This document shows, piece by piece, positions 27,661 through 37,471 of a DNA stretch of 64,000 bases. The stretch comes from Stenotrophomonas terrae. Lineage in GTDB: Bacteria > Pseudomonadota > Gammaproteobacteria > Xanthomonadales > Xanthomonadaceae. Each line of letters starts with the position of its first letter. Position 1 is the first letter of the stretch. A program made the translations under genes and the position numbers. The stretch covers positions 1 to 64,000 of the forward strand of contig NZ_LDJJ01000049.1 in NCBI RefSeq assembly GCF_001431465.1. Direction: 5' to 3'. Below the pieces are notes generated by a model. It made no database searches, was not told where the DNA came from, and saw nothing but the letters and a program-made list of their open reading frames with translations.

Positions 27661-28355
27661 GGATGGGTTTCCGTTTGGGTTGCGGCGTCCTGGGCGGCTT
27701 TCAGGGCCGCCTCGGCGGCGTCGTCCAGGCTGTTGTCTGTGGTGGTTGCCGGTGCGGGAATTGCCGGTGCTGCTTCGGCACCGGCATCACGCACGGCTTC
27801 GGCTTCGATGCGCAGTGCGACCTGGTCGCCTATTACCGACGGCCATGCGCTGATGCCGAAATCGGCGCGGCTGAGGGTGGCCGTGGCCGAGACGCCCAGC
27901 GTGCGGCGGAACGGCGGCAGCGGATGGCGCTTGAGTGCATTGAGGGTGACGTCGAGCATCACCTCGCGGCTGACGCCGCGCAGGGTCAACTGGCCGAACA
28001 CGCGGGCATGGTTGGCATCGATCGGTTCGATGCGGGTGGAGACAAAGCGTGCCTGCGGGAAATGCTCGCCATCCAGCAGGTTGCGCGCCAGCGTGGCCTG
28101 GTTCCATTTGCCATCGCCCAGATCAAGCCGGGTGATCGGCACGACCACGTCAAGCCGGGCCGTGGTCCAATCCTGTGGGTCGAAGTCGAGCACGCCCTCG
28201 CTGCCGGACACGGTGCCCAGGGCCTGCGAGAAGCCTGCGTGGTCAATGGCGAACAACACCCGGGTATGCACAGGATCGAGCCGATAGCGCTCGTTCGCTG
28301 CCAGGGCGGCAACGGGCAGCAGGCTGCAGATCAGCAGAAGCAGGCGTGGCAGCAA
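27657..28355 (-). CDS. YceI-family periplasmic protein (second paralogue)
   Basis: A 232-residue YceI protein, first gene of the YceI-b561-YceI operon. Family segments are RYRLDPVHTRVLFAIDHAGF, WTTARLDVVVPITRLDLGD, FPQARFVSTRIEPID and VTLNALKRHPLPPFRRTLGV. The C-terminal 40 residues are an Ala/Thr-rich tail not typical of the family. A TTG start at 28355 is proposed because GGAG lies seven bases upstream and a signal peptide (LPRLLLLICSLLPVAALAA) begins there; the open frame extends to 28760 but that part has no domain. Confidence 0.85.
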   Translation of the reverse strand: MLPRLLLLICSLLPVAALAANERYRLDPVHTRVLFAIDHAGFSQALGTVSGSEGVLDFDPQDWTTARLDVVVPITRLDLGDGKWNQATLARNLLDGEHFPQARFVSTRIEPIDANHARVFGQLTLRGVSREVMLDVTLNALKRHPLPPFRRTLGVSATATLSRADFGISAWPSVIGDQVALRIEAEAVRDAGAEAAPAIPAPATTTDNSLDDAAEAALKAAQDAATQTETHP

Positions 28356-28538
28356 GGTCGGGCTCCAGATCGGGAAGGGGGATTCTAGGCGTATGCAGGT
28401 AACGGTTTGTGCGCATATTGCGCAACGGTTTGTTACGTAGTCGGTTTGGGTGACTTTGCCGGGGCCGGGCACCGGCGCTACAGTCGCCGACGGTGGAGGT
28501 CGCTGCAAGCAGCTTGCGATGGGGAGTGTCGAGCGTTG

Positions 28539-31500
28539 ATGAAACGGATTCTTCGGGGTGTATTGCGGTGCGTGCTGGCAGGGCTGCTGGCATGGCCGTG
28601 CGGGATCATGGCCTTGGATCTGGCCGAAACACCGCGCATGCGGCGGCTGAGCGTGGCTGAAGGTCTGCCCTCGCGGACCGTGCTTGCGCTGGCGCAGGAC
28701 CGCCAGGGCTATGTCTGGGCCGCCACCGACGATGGCCTGGCGCGCTACGACGGCGCCCATCTACGGGTCTGGCGGCACGACCCGCAGGTATCCGGGTCGC
28801 TGCCGGGCAATACCCTGGAGACGATGCTGATTGACGCGCAGGACCGGGTTTGGGTCGGCGCCAACGGTGCGGGCCTGTCGATGCTGGATGCCGGCCGGCA
28901 GCGCTTCACCCGCTTCGCCGAGCTTGAGGCTATCTGCACCCAGCAGGTCTGGGCGTTGGCCATGCAGGGCACCGATCTGTGGGTCGGCACCAGTGGCAGC
29001 GGCATCTGCCTGTTGCATGCCGACGGCCGCATAAGCCGCTATCAGCACCGGCCCGAGGACCCGCGCAGCCTGCCCGACGACACCATCTATGCCCTGCTGC
29101 CAGGCAAGGACGGCAGCGTTTGGATCGGCACCACCTCTGGCCTGGTGCGCTGGAAACGTGGCGACGGGTTCGCGACGGTGCAGTCGCCACTGCTCGCCGG
29201 CAAGGACGTGATCCGCCTGAGCGGCGACCGTGACGGCGGTATCTGGGCCGGCACCGACGCCGGCCTTTACCGGGTCTCGGACGAGGGCCAGGTAGCACCC
29301 GCACCATGGCCGGAAGCGGCGCAGACCCGCGCGGCGGTGGTGCTGCATGATCGCGATGGCCGCTACTGGATGGGCAGCTCCAATGGTCTGTACCGCGGCG
29401 ATGGGCAGCGCATGCAGTTGCTGGAAGGCGATGGCGGCAGCGGCTTTCTCACCGGCAACAGCGGTGTGCTGGATCTGCTGCAGGATCATGAAGGCGGCAT
29501 CTGGACGGCGCTGCTGACCCAGGGCATGGCCTATCTGCGACCGGACTGGTCGCGTTTTTCCAGCCACTACCAGCTCAATGGCAAATCGCTGGAAAGCTTG
29601 TATCTGATCAATTCGGCCGCCGACGGCAATGGCTTCCTGGTGGTTGGCGGGCACGGCCTGTATCAGCTGGACGGGGCGGGCAAGTTGTCGCAGCTGGCCG
29701 GCGAGGCGCAGCTTGGCCCCGGCAGTATCTGGTCGGTGCAGCGCGGTGGCGATGGGGTGATCTGGCTGGGCCGCGCCGGTGGCCTCACCCTGTATCGACC
29801 CTCCGATGGGCAGGCCAGGCGCCTTGATCTGGGAGTGGGCGACGATCCGGCGCAACGCGCGGACCTTATGCGTCTGGCGCCTGACGGCAGCATGTGGCTG
29901 TCGATCATCAACTACGGCCTGCAGCACCGCGCCGCGGACGGCCGCTTGTTGGCCGACTATCCGCAGGGCGAGGCCTCCGGCCTGCCTGAGAAACTGGTCG
30001 AACAACTGCGCCTTGGCAGCGATGGCAGCCTGTGGCTGGTCGGCGGGGCCGGCGTGCAACGGTTTGATGGCCAGCGCTTCGTCAACGTGCCCGGGGTATC
30101 GGCCGGCATGGTCTATGACCTGGTGTTCCTTGCCGATGGCTCCGCCTGGTTGGCACGTGATGGTGCCTTGGAGCACTACCGCAACGATGCCGAAGGGTTT
30201 TCCCTGATCCAGCGGTTGAGCGCCGATGAAGGGGTGCCGGCGGTGGCGATGGGTGGCCTGGTGGTGGGCTGCAGTGGCCAGCTGTGGGCAACCACCACGC
30301 GCGGGCTGCTGTGGTGGCAGCCGGGCGCATCACGGGTGCGGATGCTGGAAGAAGGCGATGGCCTGAGCGATACCGAGTTCACTGCACGGCCACCGTCACA
30401 TGCGGGTTGCGGCCGGGCATTGGCGGTGTCGGCCACCGGTCTGCTCAGTTTCAACCCGGATGCCAAGGTCGCCGCGCCGGTGGGCTCGCAGCTGGTGATC
30501 GAATCGGTGGGTGTGCGTCGCGACGATGCTGCCCGCGAGCAGCGTTTGAAAGGGCCGCTGATCCAGCTTGGCCCCAATGATCGCGATCTGCGCGTGACCG
30601 GCCGGCTGCTGTCCTACGTGGATCCGGCGCGGCATCGCTTCCGTGTGCATATCGACGGTTACGACCAGAACTGGGTGGATCTGGGCAGTGATGGCGAACG
30701 GCTGGTATCACGCCTGCCGGCGGGCAGTTACCGCATGGACGTGCAGGCGGCCGCCGCCGATGGGCCATGGACCAATGCACAGACGCTGCTGGTTGAAGTG
30801 GCGCCGCCCTGGTGGCGCAGCAACTGGGCGTTGGCGCTATGGGCCTTGTTGCTGGCCTTGCTGGCGACGGCGGCGGTGTTTGCCTATCGGCGGCGGGTGC
30901 GGCGGCGCAGCGAATGGCAGCTGGCGGTGCACAAGCAGGAACTTGCCGAACAGGCATCGCAGGCGAAAACCCGCTTCCTGGCGACGCTGGGGCATGAGGT
31001 GCGCACGCCGTTGACCGGCGTGCTGGGCATGAGTGAACTGCTGCTGGGCACGTCGCTGGATGATCGTCAGCAGCGCTACGCCGGCGCGATCCAGCAGGCC
31101 GGTACGCACCTGCTGGGCCTGGTCAACGACGCGCTGGATCTGGCCCGTATCGAGGCGGGCAGGTTGGAGCTGGACAACCGTCCGTTTGATCTTGGCCGCT
31201 TGCTGCAGGAAGTAAGCGCCTTGATGGCGCCAATGGCGGAGCGCCGGGGGCTGCGGTTTGAATCTGCAGCGCCGTTCCCGACCCCGGTGATGGTGGTGGG
31301 CGATGCCATGCGCCTGCGGCAGATTCTGATGAACCTGCTGGGCAACGCCATCAAGTTCACCGAGCGTGGCAAGGTCGCGGTGGCCGCGCAGCTGCATCCG
31401 GGCCGCGATGGCATCACCTTGAGCGTGTCCGACAGCGGCCCGGGCATCAGCGCCGAGCAGCAGACGCGCTTGTTCCAGCGTTTCGAGCAGGCCGATGGCA

Positions 31501-32075
31501 ACCGCACAGCATCACGCTATGGCGGCAGTGGGCTGGGCCTGGCGATCTGCCAGGAGTTGGCGATGGCGATGGGTGGCAGCATCCGGGTCGAAAGCCGGTT
31601 GGGCGAGGGCGCCCGGTTTGTACTGGAGCTGCCGTTGCCCTGGCAGCCGGCCAATGTTGCCACGGCAGGCTCGGTCGAACCGGTTGCCGACACGCGCGCG
31701 CTGAACGTACTGCTGGTTGAGGATGACCCTACCGTGGCGCAGGTGATTACCGGTTTGTTGGCCGCACGTGGCCATCGGGTGGTGCATGCCCCGCACGGGT
31801 TGGCGGCACTGGCTGAAGCGGCAGGGCAGGACTTTGACATCGGCCTGCTCGATCTGGATCTGCCGGCGCTGGATGGGATTGCATTGGCACGCCAGCTGCG
31901 TGGTTCCGGGCATATGTTGCCGTTGATCGCGGTGACCGCACGCGCTGACAGCCAGGCCGAACAGTTGGCACGTTCGGCGGGCATGGTTGGCTTCCTGCGC
32001 AAGCCGGTGACCGGGCGGATGTTGGTCGATGCGATTGCCGAGGCCTTGGCGCTCAGCAAGAGACAGGCACAATAG
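28539..32075 (+). CDS. Hybrid sensor histidine kinase with periplasmic propeller (copy 1)
   Basis: A 1178-residue hybrid two-component protein. The order is: signal peptide (residues 1-25); repeated two-component-regulator propeller blades (about 30-680; repeats of the type GYVWAATDDGLARYDG and VWIGTTSGLVRW); a Y_Y_Y domain (about 690-770, HIDGYDQNWVDLGSDGERLV); a transmembrane helix; HisKA with His819 in LATLGHEVRTPLTG; an HATPase with LGNAIKF, DSGPGIS and GGSGLGLAIC; and a C-terminal receiver with Asp1105 in LLDLDLP. It has no DNA-binding or HPt domain. Such propellers usually sense polysaccharide fragments; the ligand is unknown. Confidence 0.92.
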   Translation: MKRILRGVLRCVLAGLLAWPCGIMALDLAETPRMRRLSVAEGLPSRTVLALAQDRQGYVWAATDDGLARYDGAHLRVWRHDPQVSGSLPGNTLETMLIDAQDRVWVGANGAGLSMLDAGRQRFTRFAELEAICTQQVWALAMQGTDLWVGTSGSGICLLHADGRISRYQHRPEDPRSLPDDTIYALLPGKDGSVWIGTTSGLVRWKRGDGFATVQSPLLAGKDVIRLSGDRDGGIWAGTDAGLYRVSDEGQVAPAPWPEAAQTRAAVVLHDRDGRYWMGSSNGLYRGDGQRMQLLEGDGGSGFLTGNSGVLDLLQDHEGGIWTALLTQGMAYLRPDWSRFSSHYQLNGKSLESLYLINSAADGNGFLVVGGHGLYQLDGAGKLSQLAGEAQLGPGSIWSVQRGGDGVIWLGRAGGLTLYRPSDGQARRLDLGVGDDPAQRADLMRLAPDGSMWLSIINYGLQHRAADGRLLADYPQGEASGLPEKLVEQLRLGSDGSLWLVGGAGVQRFDGQRFVNVPGVSAGMVYDLVFLADGSAWLARDGALEHYRNDAEGFSLIQRLSADEGVPAVAMGGLVVGCSGQLWATTTRGLLWWQPGASRVRMLEEGDGLSDTEFTARPPSHAGCGRALAVSATGLLSFNPDAKVAAPVGSQLVIESVGVRRDDAAREQRLKGPLIQLGPNDRDLRVTGRLLSYVDPARHRFRVHIDGYDQNWVDLGSDGERLVSRLPAGSYRMDVQAAAADGPWTNAQTLLVEVAPPWWRSNWALALWALLLALLATAAVFAYRRRVRRRSEWQLAVHKQELAEQASQAKTRFLATLGHEVRTPLTGVLGMSELLLGTSLDDRQQRYAGAIQQAGTHLLGLVNDALDLARIEAGRLELDNRPFDLGRLLQEVSALMAPMAERRGLRFESAAPFPTPVMVVGDAMRLRQILMNLLGNAIKFTERGKVAVAAQLHPGRDGITLSVSDSGPGISAEQQTRLFQRFEQADGNRTASRYGGSGLGLAICQELAMAMGGSIRVESRLGEGARFVLELPLPWQPANVATAGSVEPVADTRALNVLLVEDDPTVAQVITGLLAARGHRVVHAPHGLAALAEAAGQDFDIGLLDLDLPALDGIALARQLRGSGHMLPLIAVTARADSQAEQLARSAGMVGFLRKPVTGRMLVDAIAEALALSKRQAQ

Positions 32076-32121
32076 CGGCATCACAGACGCGCCGGCCGGG
32101 CGTTGCAGGAGGCAGGGTTTG

Positions 32122-35100
32122 ATGAAATGGCTTGCAGGGATGTTGGTATGCGGATTGCTGCTGGCGACGCCGTCGGTGCAGGCCGAGGTGCCAGCCACGC
32201 CGCAGCCGCGCCAGCTGACTGTGGCCGACGGCCTGCCCTCGAGCAACATCAATGCCTTCGCCGAAGACCTCACCGGTTACCTGTGGCTGGCCAGTCGTGA
32301 CGGGCTTGCCCGTTACGACGGGCGCAACTACCGCATCTGGCGCGCGGAGAACGGCCTGCGCGACAACGTGGTGTGGAGCCTGCATTCGGACAAGAGCAAC
32401 CGCCTGTGGATAGGCACGCAGAACGCTGGCCTGGTGATGCTGTCGGCGGATCGGCGAGGTTTTCGGTTCTTCGACCAGCAGACCTATCCGCAGATTGGCA
32501 GCAACACCATCTGGGCGATCACCTCCACCGCCGACGGCAGCATCTGGTTTGGTACTGCCACCGGCGGCCTGCACCGGCTTGATCCGGAAGGTGGGATCCG
32601 TCGTTTCATGCCGGTGCCGGGTGACGTGCACAGCTTGCCAGCGGCAGCGGTGACCTATCTGGCGGTTACCCCGGACGGCAGCTTGTGGGTCGGTACCAAG
32701 GGCGGGCTGGCGCGCTGGAATGGCGCCGCTTTCGACCGGGTCGGCAGCGAGGTATTGCCTTCTCCGCGCATCAACGGTTTGAAAGTCGACAAGCAGGGCC
32801 GGCTGTGGGTTGCGACCAACGAAGGCGTGGTCGTGCGTCATGCCGATGGCCGTTTCGAGCCGGCCAACTGGCCTGGTGCGGCGCCCGGCGAAGTGTTCAA
32901 CATGCTGCAGTATTCGGCCGATGGCAGCTATTGGCTGGATACGCGCGCCGGCCTGGGCCGGATCCGCAGCGCGGCGATGCGCAACGTGCCTTTGTACAGC
33001 TCGCAGGAACGCGGCCTGGTCAAGCCGAACTGGTCCAGCGCCTACGAAGACCGCGAAGGTGGCCTGTGGTTTGCCAGTACCAATGCCGGCTTGTGGCATC
33101 TGCCGCCGAGCTGGCGGCAGTTCTCGGTGCTGTCGCGGCATCTGGATGATCCGGCCTCGCTGCGCAATCCCTATGCGCTGGCGTTGGCGCCCTCGGCCAA
33201 TGGTGGCATCTGGGTGACCGGCACCCGCGGTGCCCTTGATCGACTGGATCCGGGGAGTGGCGAGGTAGAGCACCATCTGGCACCGATCGACGGCAACAAC
33301 TGGCCGCAATCGCTGGTCGAGGATGCGCGTGGCAAGGTCTGGATCGGCAGCCTGGATGCGCTGGTGCGCTACGACCCTCGCGACAACAGCGTACAGCGCT
33401 GGCACAGCGACGACCGCACCGACGCGGCGATGCAGGGCGATGCCGACATCGTGCGCAGTTGCGATGGCGGTCGGATCTGGATCTATTCCGAAGACGGCGG
33501 CATGCAGCAGCGTGATGCCGACGGCCACGTGCTGCTGCATCTGCAGGCGGGCCAGGGCGGCTTGCCGGAAGCTTCGGTGGAGGACATGCAATGCGGCCCC
33601 GGCGACCATCTATGGCTGGCCAGTGGCACCGGGCTGCATGCCTGGCAATCGTCCAGTGCACGCTTCTCGCCCGTGCCGGGTGGGCCGGCCGGGCGCGTAT
33701 CCACCTTCAACGTGACCGATACCGGCGTGGTCTGGATTGCCGGCCTGGGGCGGATGGACCGCTATCTGTGGGACGGGCAACGCATGACCCTGCTCGATCG
33801 CGTCGGCGTTGAACAGGGCTTCCCGATGTTGGCCGCAACCGGCTTGCTGGAAGACGCCCACGGTGTGGCGTGGGCGATCAGCGCCCGTGGCCTGATCCGT
33901 ATCGACCCGGCCAACCGCTCGGTGCGTTTGTACGGCGTGCACGATGGCCTGCCGGGCCAGGAGTTCCGGCGCCGCTCGCTGGTGCAGGCGCGCAGCGGCC
34001 AGCTGGCCGGTGGTACGCCGGACGGGGTGGTCTTGTTCGACCCCGACCAGGTCAAGCCGTCCACCCGGCGGCCGCCACTGATCATCGAGCGTGTCAGCGT
34101 CCGCCGCGGCGACAAGGAACAGGATCTGACCCAGGAGTCGGCGCTGCAGATTCTTGATGGCGACCGCGACCTGCGCATCGCCGCGCGCCTGTTGTCCTTT
34201 GCCGACTCGGCGACCAATACCTACCGCTTCCGTCTGGCCGGCTACGACCCGGACTGGGTGGATGTGGGTGCCAGCGGTGACCGCGTGTTCTCACGGCTGC
34301 CACCCGGGCGCTATCAACTGGAAATACAGGCCGCCACCTCGGACAACGTGTGGTCGCCGGTGCAGACGCTGGCCTTCCGCGTGCAGCCGCCATGGTCACG
34401 TAGTCCGGCCGGTGTGATGACCTCCATCGTGGTCGGCGTCGCGCTGTTGCTGGGCGGCGCCTGGTTGTACCAGCGGCGCCTGCGCCGGCGTAACGAGTGG
34501 CAGCTGGCACGGCACAAGCAGGAGTTGGCCGAACAGGCTTCGCTGGCCAAGACCCGCTTCCTGGCCACGCTGGGCCACGAAGTGCGCACGCCGATGACCG
34601 GCGTGTTGGGCATGAGCGAGCTGCTATTGGCCACGCCCCTGGATGAGCGCCAACGCGGCTATACGCAGGCGATCCGGCGCGCCGGCGAACACCTGCTGCG
34701 GTTGGTCAACGACGCGCTGGATCTGGCCCGCATCGAGGCCGGCCGCCTGGAACTGCAGAACCAGCCGCTGGAACTGCGGCAGCTGCTCGAGGACGTGCGT
34801 GGCCTGATGGAACCGCTGGCCAAACGCCGTGGGCTGGCCTTTGAATTCGACAACGCGGCAGCACCGCGCACTCGCCTGACCGGCGATGTGATGCGCCTGC
34901 GGCAGATCCTGCTCAACCTGCTCGGCAACGCGATCAAGTTCACCAGTCACGGCTCGGTGTGCCTGCGGGTCCGGTTGGAGGAGGCCGGCAAGGGCGTGCG
35001 TTTCGAGGTCAGCGATACCGGCCCGGGGATCAGTGCCGAACAGCAGCAGCGTCTGTTCCGCCGCTTTGAACAGGCCGATGGCGCGCGCACCGCGGCCCGC

Positions 35101-35682
35101 TACGGTGGCAGCGGCCTGGGCCTGGCCATCTGCAACGAACTGACCGTGGCCATGGGCGGCAGCATCGATGTCCAAAGCAGCCTGGGCGAGGGCACCTGCT
35201 TCAGCGTGAACCTGCCGCTGGCCTGGGAAGTACCTGCAACCTCGACGGAAGAGGATGAGGTTGCCGCCAGCGCGTGGATGAGCTTGCCGCCGCAGCGGGT
35301 ATTGCTGGTCGAGGATGATCCGACCATCGCCGCGGTGATCCGTGGCTTGCTGGAGGTGCACGGGCATGGGGTGGTGCATGCCGCGCATGGTTTGGCGGCC
35401 TTGGCCGAGCTTTCCACCCAGGAGTTCGATGTGGGCCTGCTCGACCTGGATCTGCCCGGCATCGATGGCTTCGGCCTGGCCCGGCAGTTGAAGGCGATGG
35501 GCTATGAAATGCCGCTGATCGCAGTGACCGCCCGTTCCGATACCGAGGCCGAACCGGAGGCGCGCGAGGCAGGCTTTGCCGATTTCCTGCGCAAGCCGGT
35601 GACCGCGCAGATGCTGCTGGAAGCCATTGCCGGGGTGCTGGATGCGCAACGCCGGCAACAGGCGCAGTCCTCAGCGGAGTGA
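32122..35682 (+). CDS. Hybrid sensor histidine kinase with periplasmic propeller (copy 2)
   Basis: A 1186-residue paralogue of the preceding protein with the same architecture: signal peptide (1-22), propeller repeats (GYLWLASRDGLARYDG, SLWVGTKGGLARW), Y_Y_Y domain (RLAGYDPDWVDVGASGDRVF), transmembrane helix, HisKA, HATPase and receiver with Asp1108. The kinase His is also residue 819, so the two copies are collinear up to that point. It starts 46 bases after copy 1 with AGGAGG nine bases upstream. The kinase and receiver parts are much more alike between copies than the propellers, as expected if the sensed ligand has diverged. Confidence 0.92.
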   Translation: MKWLAGMLVCGLLLATPSVQAEVPATPQPRQLTVADGLPSSNINAFAEDLTGYLWLASRDGLARYDGRNYRIWRAENGLRDNVVWSLHSDKSNRLWIGTQNAGLVMLSADRRGFRFFDQQTYPQIGSNTIWAITSTADGSIWFGTATGGLHRLDPEGGIRRFMPVPGDVHSLPAAAVTYLAVTPDGSLWVGTKGGLARWNGAAFDRVGSEVLPSPRINGLKVDKQGRLWVATNEGVVVRHADGRFEPANWPGAAPGEVFNMLQYSADGSYWLDTRAGLGRIRSAAMRNVPLYSSQERGLVKPNWSSAYEDREGGLWFASTNAGLWHLPPSWRQFSVLSRHLDDPASLRNPYALALAPSANGGIWVTGTRGALDRLDPGSGEVEHHLAPIDGNNWPQSLVEDARGKVWIGSLDALVRYDPRDNSVQRWHSDDRTDAAMQGDADIVRSCDGGRIWIYSEDGGMQQRDADGHVLLHLQAGQGGLPEASVEDMQCGPGDHLWLASGTGLHAWQSSSARFSPVPGGPAGRVSTFNVTDTGVVWIAGLGRMDRYLWDGQRMTLLDRVGVEQGFPMLAATGLLEDAHGVAWAISARGLIRIDPANRSVRLYGVHDGLPGQEFRRRSLVQARSGQLAGGTPDGVVLFDPDQVKPSTRRPPLIIERVSVRRGDKEQDLTQESALQILDGDRDLRIAARLLSFADSATNTYRFRLAGYDPDWVDVGASGDRVFSRLPPGRYQLEIQAATSDNVWSPVQTLAFRVQPPWSRSPAGVMTSIVVGVALLLGGAWLYQRRLRRRNEWQLARHKQELAEQASLAKTRFLATLGHEVRTPMTGVLGMSELLLATPLDERQRGYTQAIRRAGEHLLRLVNDALDLARIEAGRLELQNQPLELRQLLEDVRGLMEPLAKRRGLAFEFDNAAAPRTRLTGDVMRLRQILLNLLGNAIKFTSHGSVCLRVRLEEAGKGVRFEVSDTGPGISAEQQQRLFRRFEQADGARTAARYGGSGLGLAICNELTVAMGGSIDVQSSLGEGTCFSVNLPLAWEVPATSTEEDEVAASAWMSLPPQRVLLVEDDPTIAAVIRGLLEVHGHGVVHAAHGLAALAELSTQEFDVGLLDLDLPGIDGFGLARQLKAMGYEMPLIAVTARSDTEAEPEAREAGFADFLRKPVTAQMLLEAIAGVLDAQRRQQAQSSAE

Positions 35683-35695
35683 GGGCTGCGCAGGC

Positions 35696-37117
35696 TTATT
35701 CGACGACTTCCTCAACCGCGCGCGGGTGCGGCCGGTTTTCTGGCAGCTGCCAGAACACCAGCGTCGAGCTGAGCGTGATCGCACCCACGCAGAGGAAGGT
35801 GGCATGCAGGGCGGCGGTCGCGCCGTGCGCGTTCAAATGGCTGCCGAAGGCCGCCAACAGGCTGCCGGCGGTGGCGGCGCCAAAGCCGGTGGCCAGCATC
35901 ATCACCATCGACAGCAGGCTGTTGCCGCTGCTGGCCTGATGCATGTCCAGGTCACGCAGGGTAACGGTGTTCATTACCGTGAACTGCATGGAATTGACCG
36001 CGCCGAAGATCGCCAGCTGGGTCAGTTGCAGCCACAGCGGCTGGTTGGCATTGATCAGCGCGAAGCTGGCCATCGCCAGGCCCACGCAGACCGTGTTGAT
36101 CATCAGGATGCGGCGGTAGCCGAAACGTTCCACCAGGCTCACTGCGGCACGTTTGGCGGCCATGCCGGACAAGGCCACTGGAATCATCATCATCCCGGCC
36201 GTCATCGGGCTCAGGCCCATGCCGACCTGCAGCAACAACGGGATCAGCAACGGCATTGCGCCGCTACCGATACGCGAGAACAGGTTGCCAAGAATGCCGA
36301 TGCGGAAACTGATCACCTTGAACAGGCTCAGCGGGAACAGCGCGTTGCTGGTACTGGCCGCATGCAGCCAGTAGCCGGCCAGGGCGGCGATTCCGACCAC
36401 TGCCAGCAACAGCACCAGCGCATGCGCCGAGTTGATTGCCGAGACCCCGTCCAGCGCCAGCGACAAGGCAATCATGCCGAACGCCAGCATCAGGTAGCCG
36501 GCCAGATCGAAGCGCTGTTTCTGCTGGCCGTAGTGGTCGGGCATGATTCGCAGCGCGGCGACGAAGCCGGCCACACCAATCGGCAGGTTGATCAGGAAGA
36601 TCCAATGCCAGGACCACACCTCCACCAGCCAGCCGCCCATGGTCGGGCCGAGCAGTGGGCCGATCAGGGCGGGGATGGCGATGAAGCTCATTGCCGATAG
36701 GAACTGGTCGCGCGGAACCGAACGCATCACCGCCAAACGCCCAACCGGCAGCAACATCGCTCCGCCGATGCCCTGCAGCACGCGCGAGGCCACCAGCCAT
36801 TGCAGCGTCGGTGACAGGGCACAGGCCAGCGAGCCCAGGGTGAACAGCACGATCGCGGCGAGGAAGGTACGGCGCGTGCCGAAGCGGTCGGCGATCCAGC
36901 CCGAGGCGGGAATGAAGCTGGCCACCGCCAGCGCATAGCTGAACACCACCGACTGCATCTGCAGCGGGCTTTCGCCCAGGCTGCGTGCCATCGCCGGCAG
37001 TGCCGTATTGACGATGGTCGAGTCCAGCATCTGCATGAAGATGGCCAGTGACACCAGCCACAGCAGTGGTTTCTGGGCGGAGCTGGCAGGCAGTGGTCTG
37101 GGGGGAGCAGGGGACAT
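35696..37117 (-). CDS. mdtD: MFS transporter MdtD
   Basis: A 473-residue major facilitator of the DHA2 (14-helix) drug-efflux type. The segments MQMLDSTIVNTALPAMARSL, IPASGWIADRFGTRRTFLAA, LLPVGRLAVMRSVPRDQ, SWHWIFLINLPIGV and DLDMHQASSGNSLLSMVM match E. coli MdtD closely; motif A (GWIADRFGTRR) is intact. ATG 37117 gives the family length. E. coli mdtD sits with mdtABC-baeSR, but none of those genes is nearby. It converges on the second sensor kinase gene with 13 bases between stops. Confidence 0.88.
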   Translation of the reverse strand: MSPAPPRPLPASSAQKPLLWLVSLAIFMQMLDSTIVNTALPAMARSLGESPLQMQSVVFSYALAVASFIPASGWIADRFGTRRTFLAAIVLFTLGSLACALSPTLQWLVASRVLQGIGGAMLLPVGRLAVMRSVPRDQFLSAMSFIAIPALIGPLLGPTMGGWLVEVWSWHWIFLINLPIGVAGFVAALRIMPDHYGQQKQRFDLAGYLMLAFGMIALSLALDGVSAINSAHALVLLLAVVGIAALAGYWLHAASTSNALFPLSLFKVISFRIGILGNLFSRIGSGAMPLLIPLLLQVGMGLSPMTAGMMMIPVALSGMAAKRAAVSLVERFGYRRILMINTVCVGLAMASFALINANQPLWLQLTQLAIFGAVNSMQFTVMNTVTLRDLDMHQASSGNSLLSMVMMLATGFGAATAGSLLAAFGSHLNAHGATAALHATFLCVGAITLSSTLVFWQLPENRPHPRAVEEVVE

Positions 37118-37177
37118 CAGGACGGCTCGCGCTAAGGCAGGCGCCCATTGTCCTCCGAAGCATGTGCAGATGCCGCA

Positions 37178-37431
37178 GTAGTGCCGAGCCATGCTCGGCA
37201 GGGGCTTCACCCGTAGCGGCGGATCAGCGCAAGGTCCTGTAGTGCCGAGCCATGCTCGGCAGGGGCTTCACCCGTAGCGGCGGATCAGCGCAAGGTCCTG
37301 TAGTGCCGAGCCATGCTCGGCAGGGGCTTCACCCGTAGCGGCAGATCATGCGCAAGGCCCTTGTAGTGCCGAGCGATGCTCGGCAAGGGGCTTCACTGGT
37401 AGAGCCTCAGCCGAGCATGGCTCGGCTCTAC
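37178..37431. repeat. 61-bp tandem array of GTAG palindromes
   Basis: The 354-base gap between mdtD and hemE holds no gene. GTAGTGCCGAGCCATGCTCGGCA occurs at 37178, 37239, 37300 and 37363. The first three units are 61 bases apart and almost identical through the spacer (GGGGCTTCACCCGTAGCGGC then GATCAGCGCAAGG). The fourth is diverged, with a CATGC to GATGC change that its partner arm does not need. A minus-oriented copy ends the block at 37409-37431. This is a tandem amplification of a palindromic repeat. Confidence 0.9.
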
Positions 37432-37440
37432 AGGTAAAGC

Positions 37441-37466
37441 GAAGGCCCGGGTTGCCCCGGGCCTTC
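37441..37466 (-). terminator. Terminator of hemE
   Basis: GAAGGCCCGGG (37441-37451) pairs perfectly with CCCGGGCCTTC (37456-37466) around a four-base loop, five bases after the hemE stop on the minus strand. The exit sequence GCTTTACC has only a short T-run. Confidence 0.75.
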
Positions 37467-37471
37467 AGGAT

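Noticed and set aside
28761-30176. Long open frames antisense to the two sensor kinase genes
   Set aside because: These are shadow frames over propeller repeats, with translations composed mostly of Ala, Gln, His and Arg and no start signal.
37178-37431. Possible CRISPR array (repeats with regular spacing)
   Set aside because: The spacers are nearly identical to each other, not unique, the repeat is a GTAG palindrome found singly elsewhere, and there are no cas genes.
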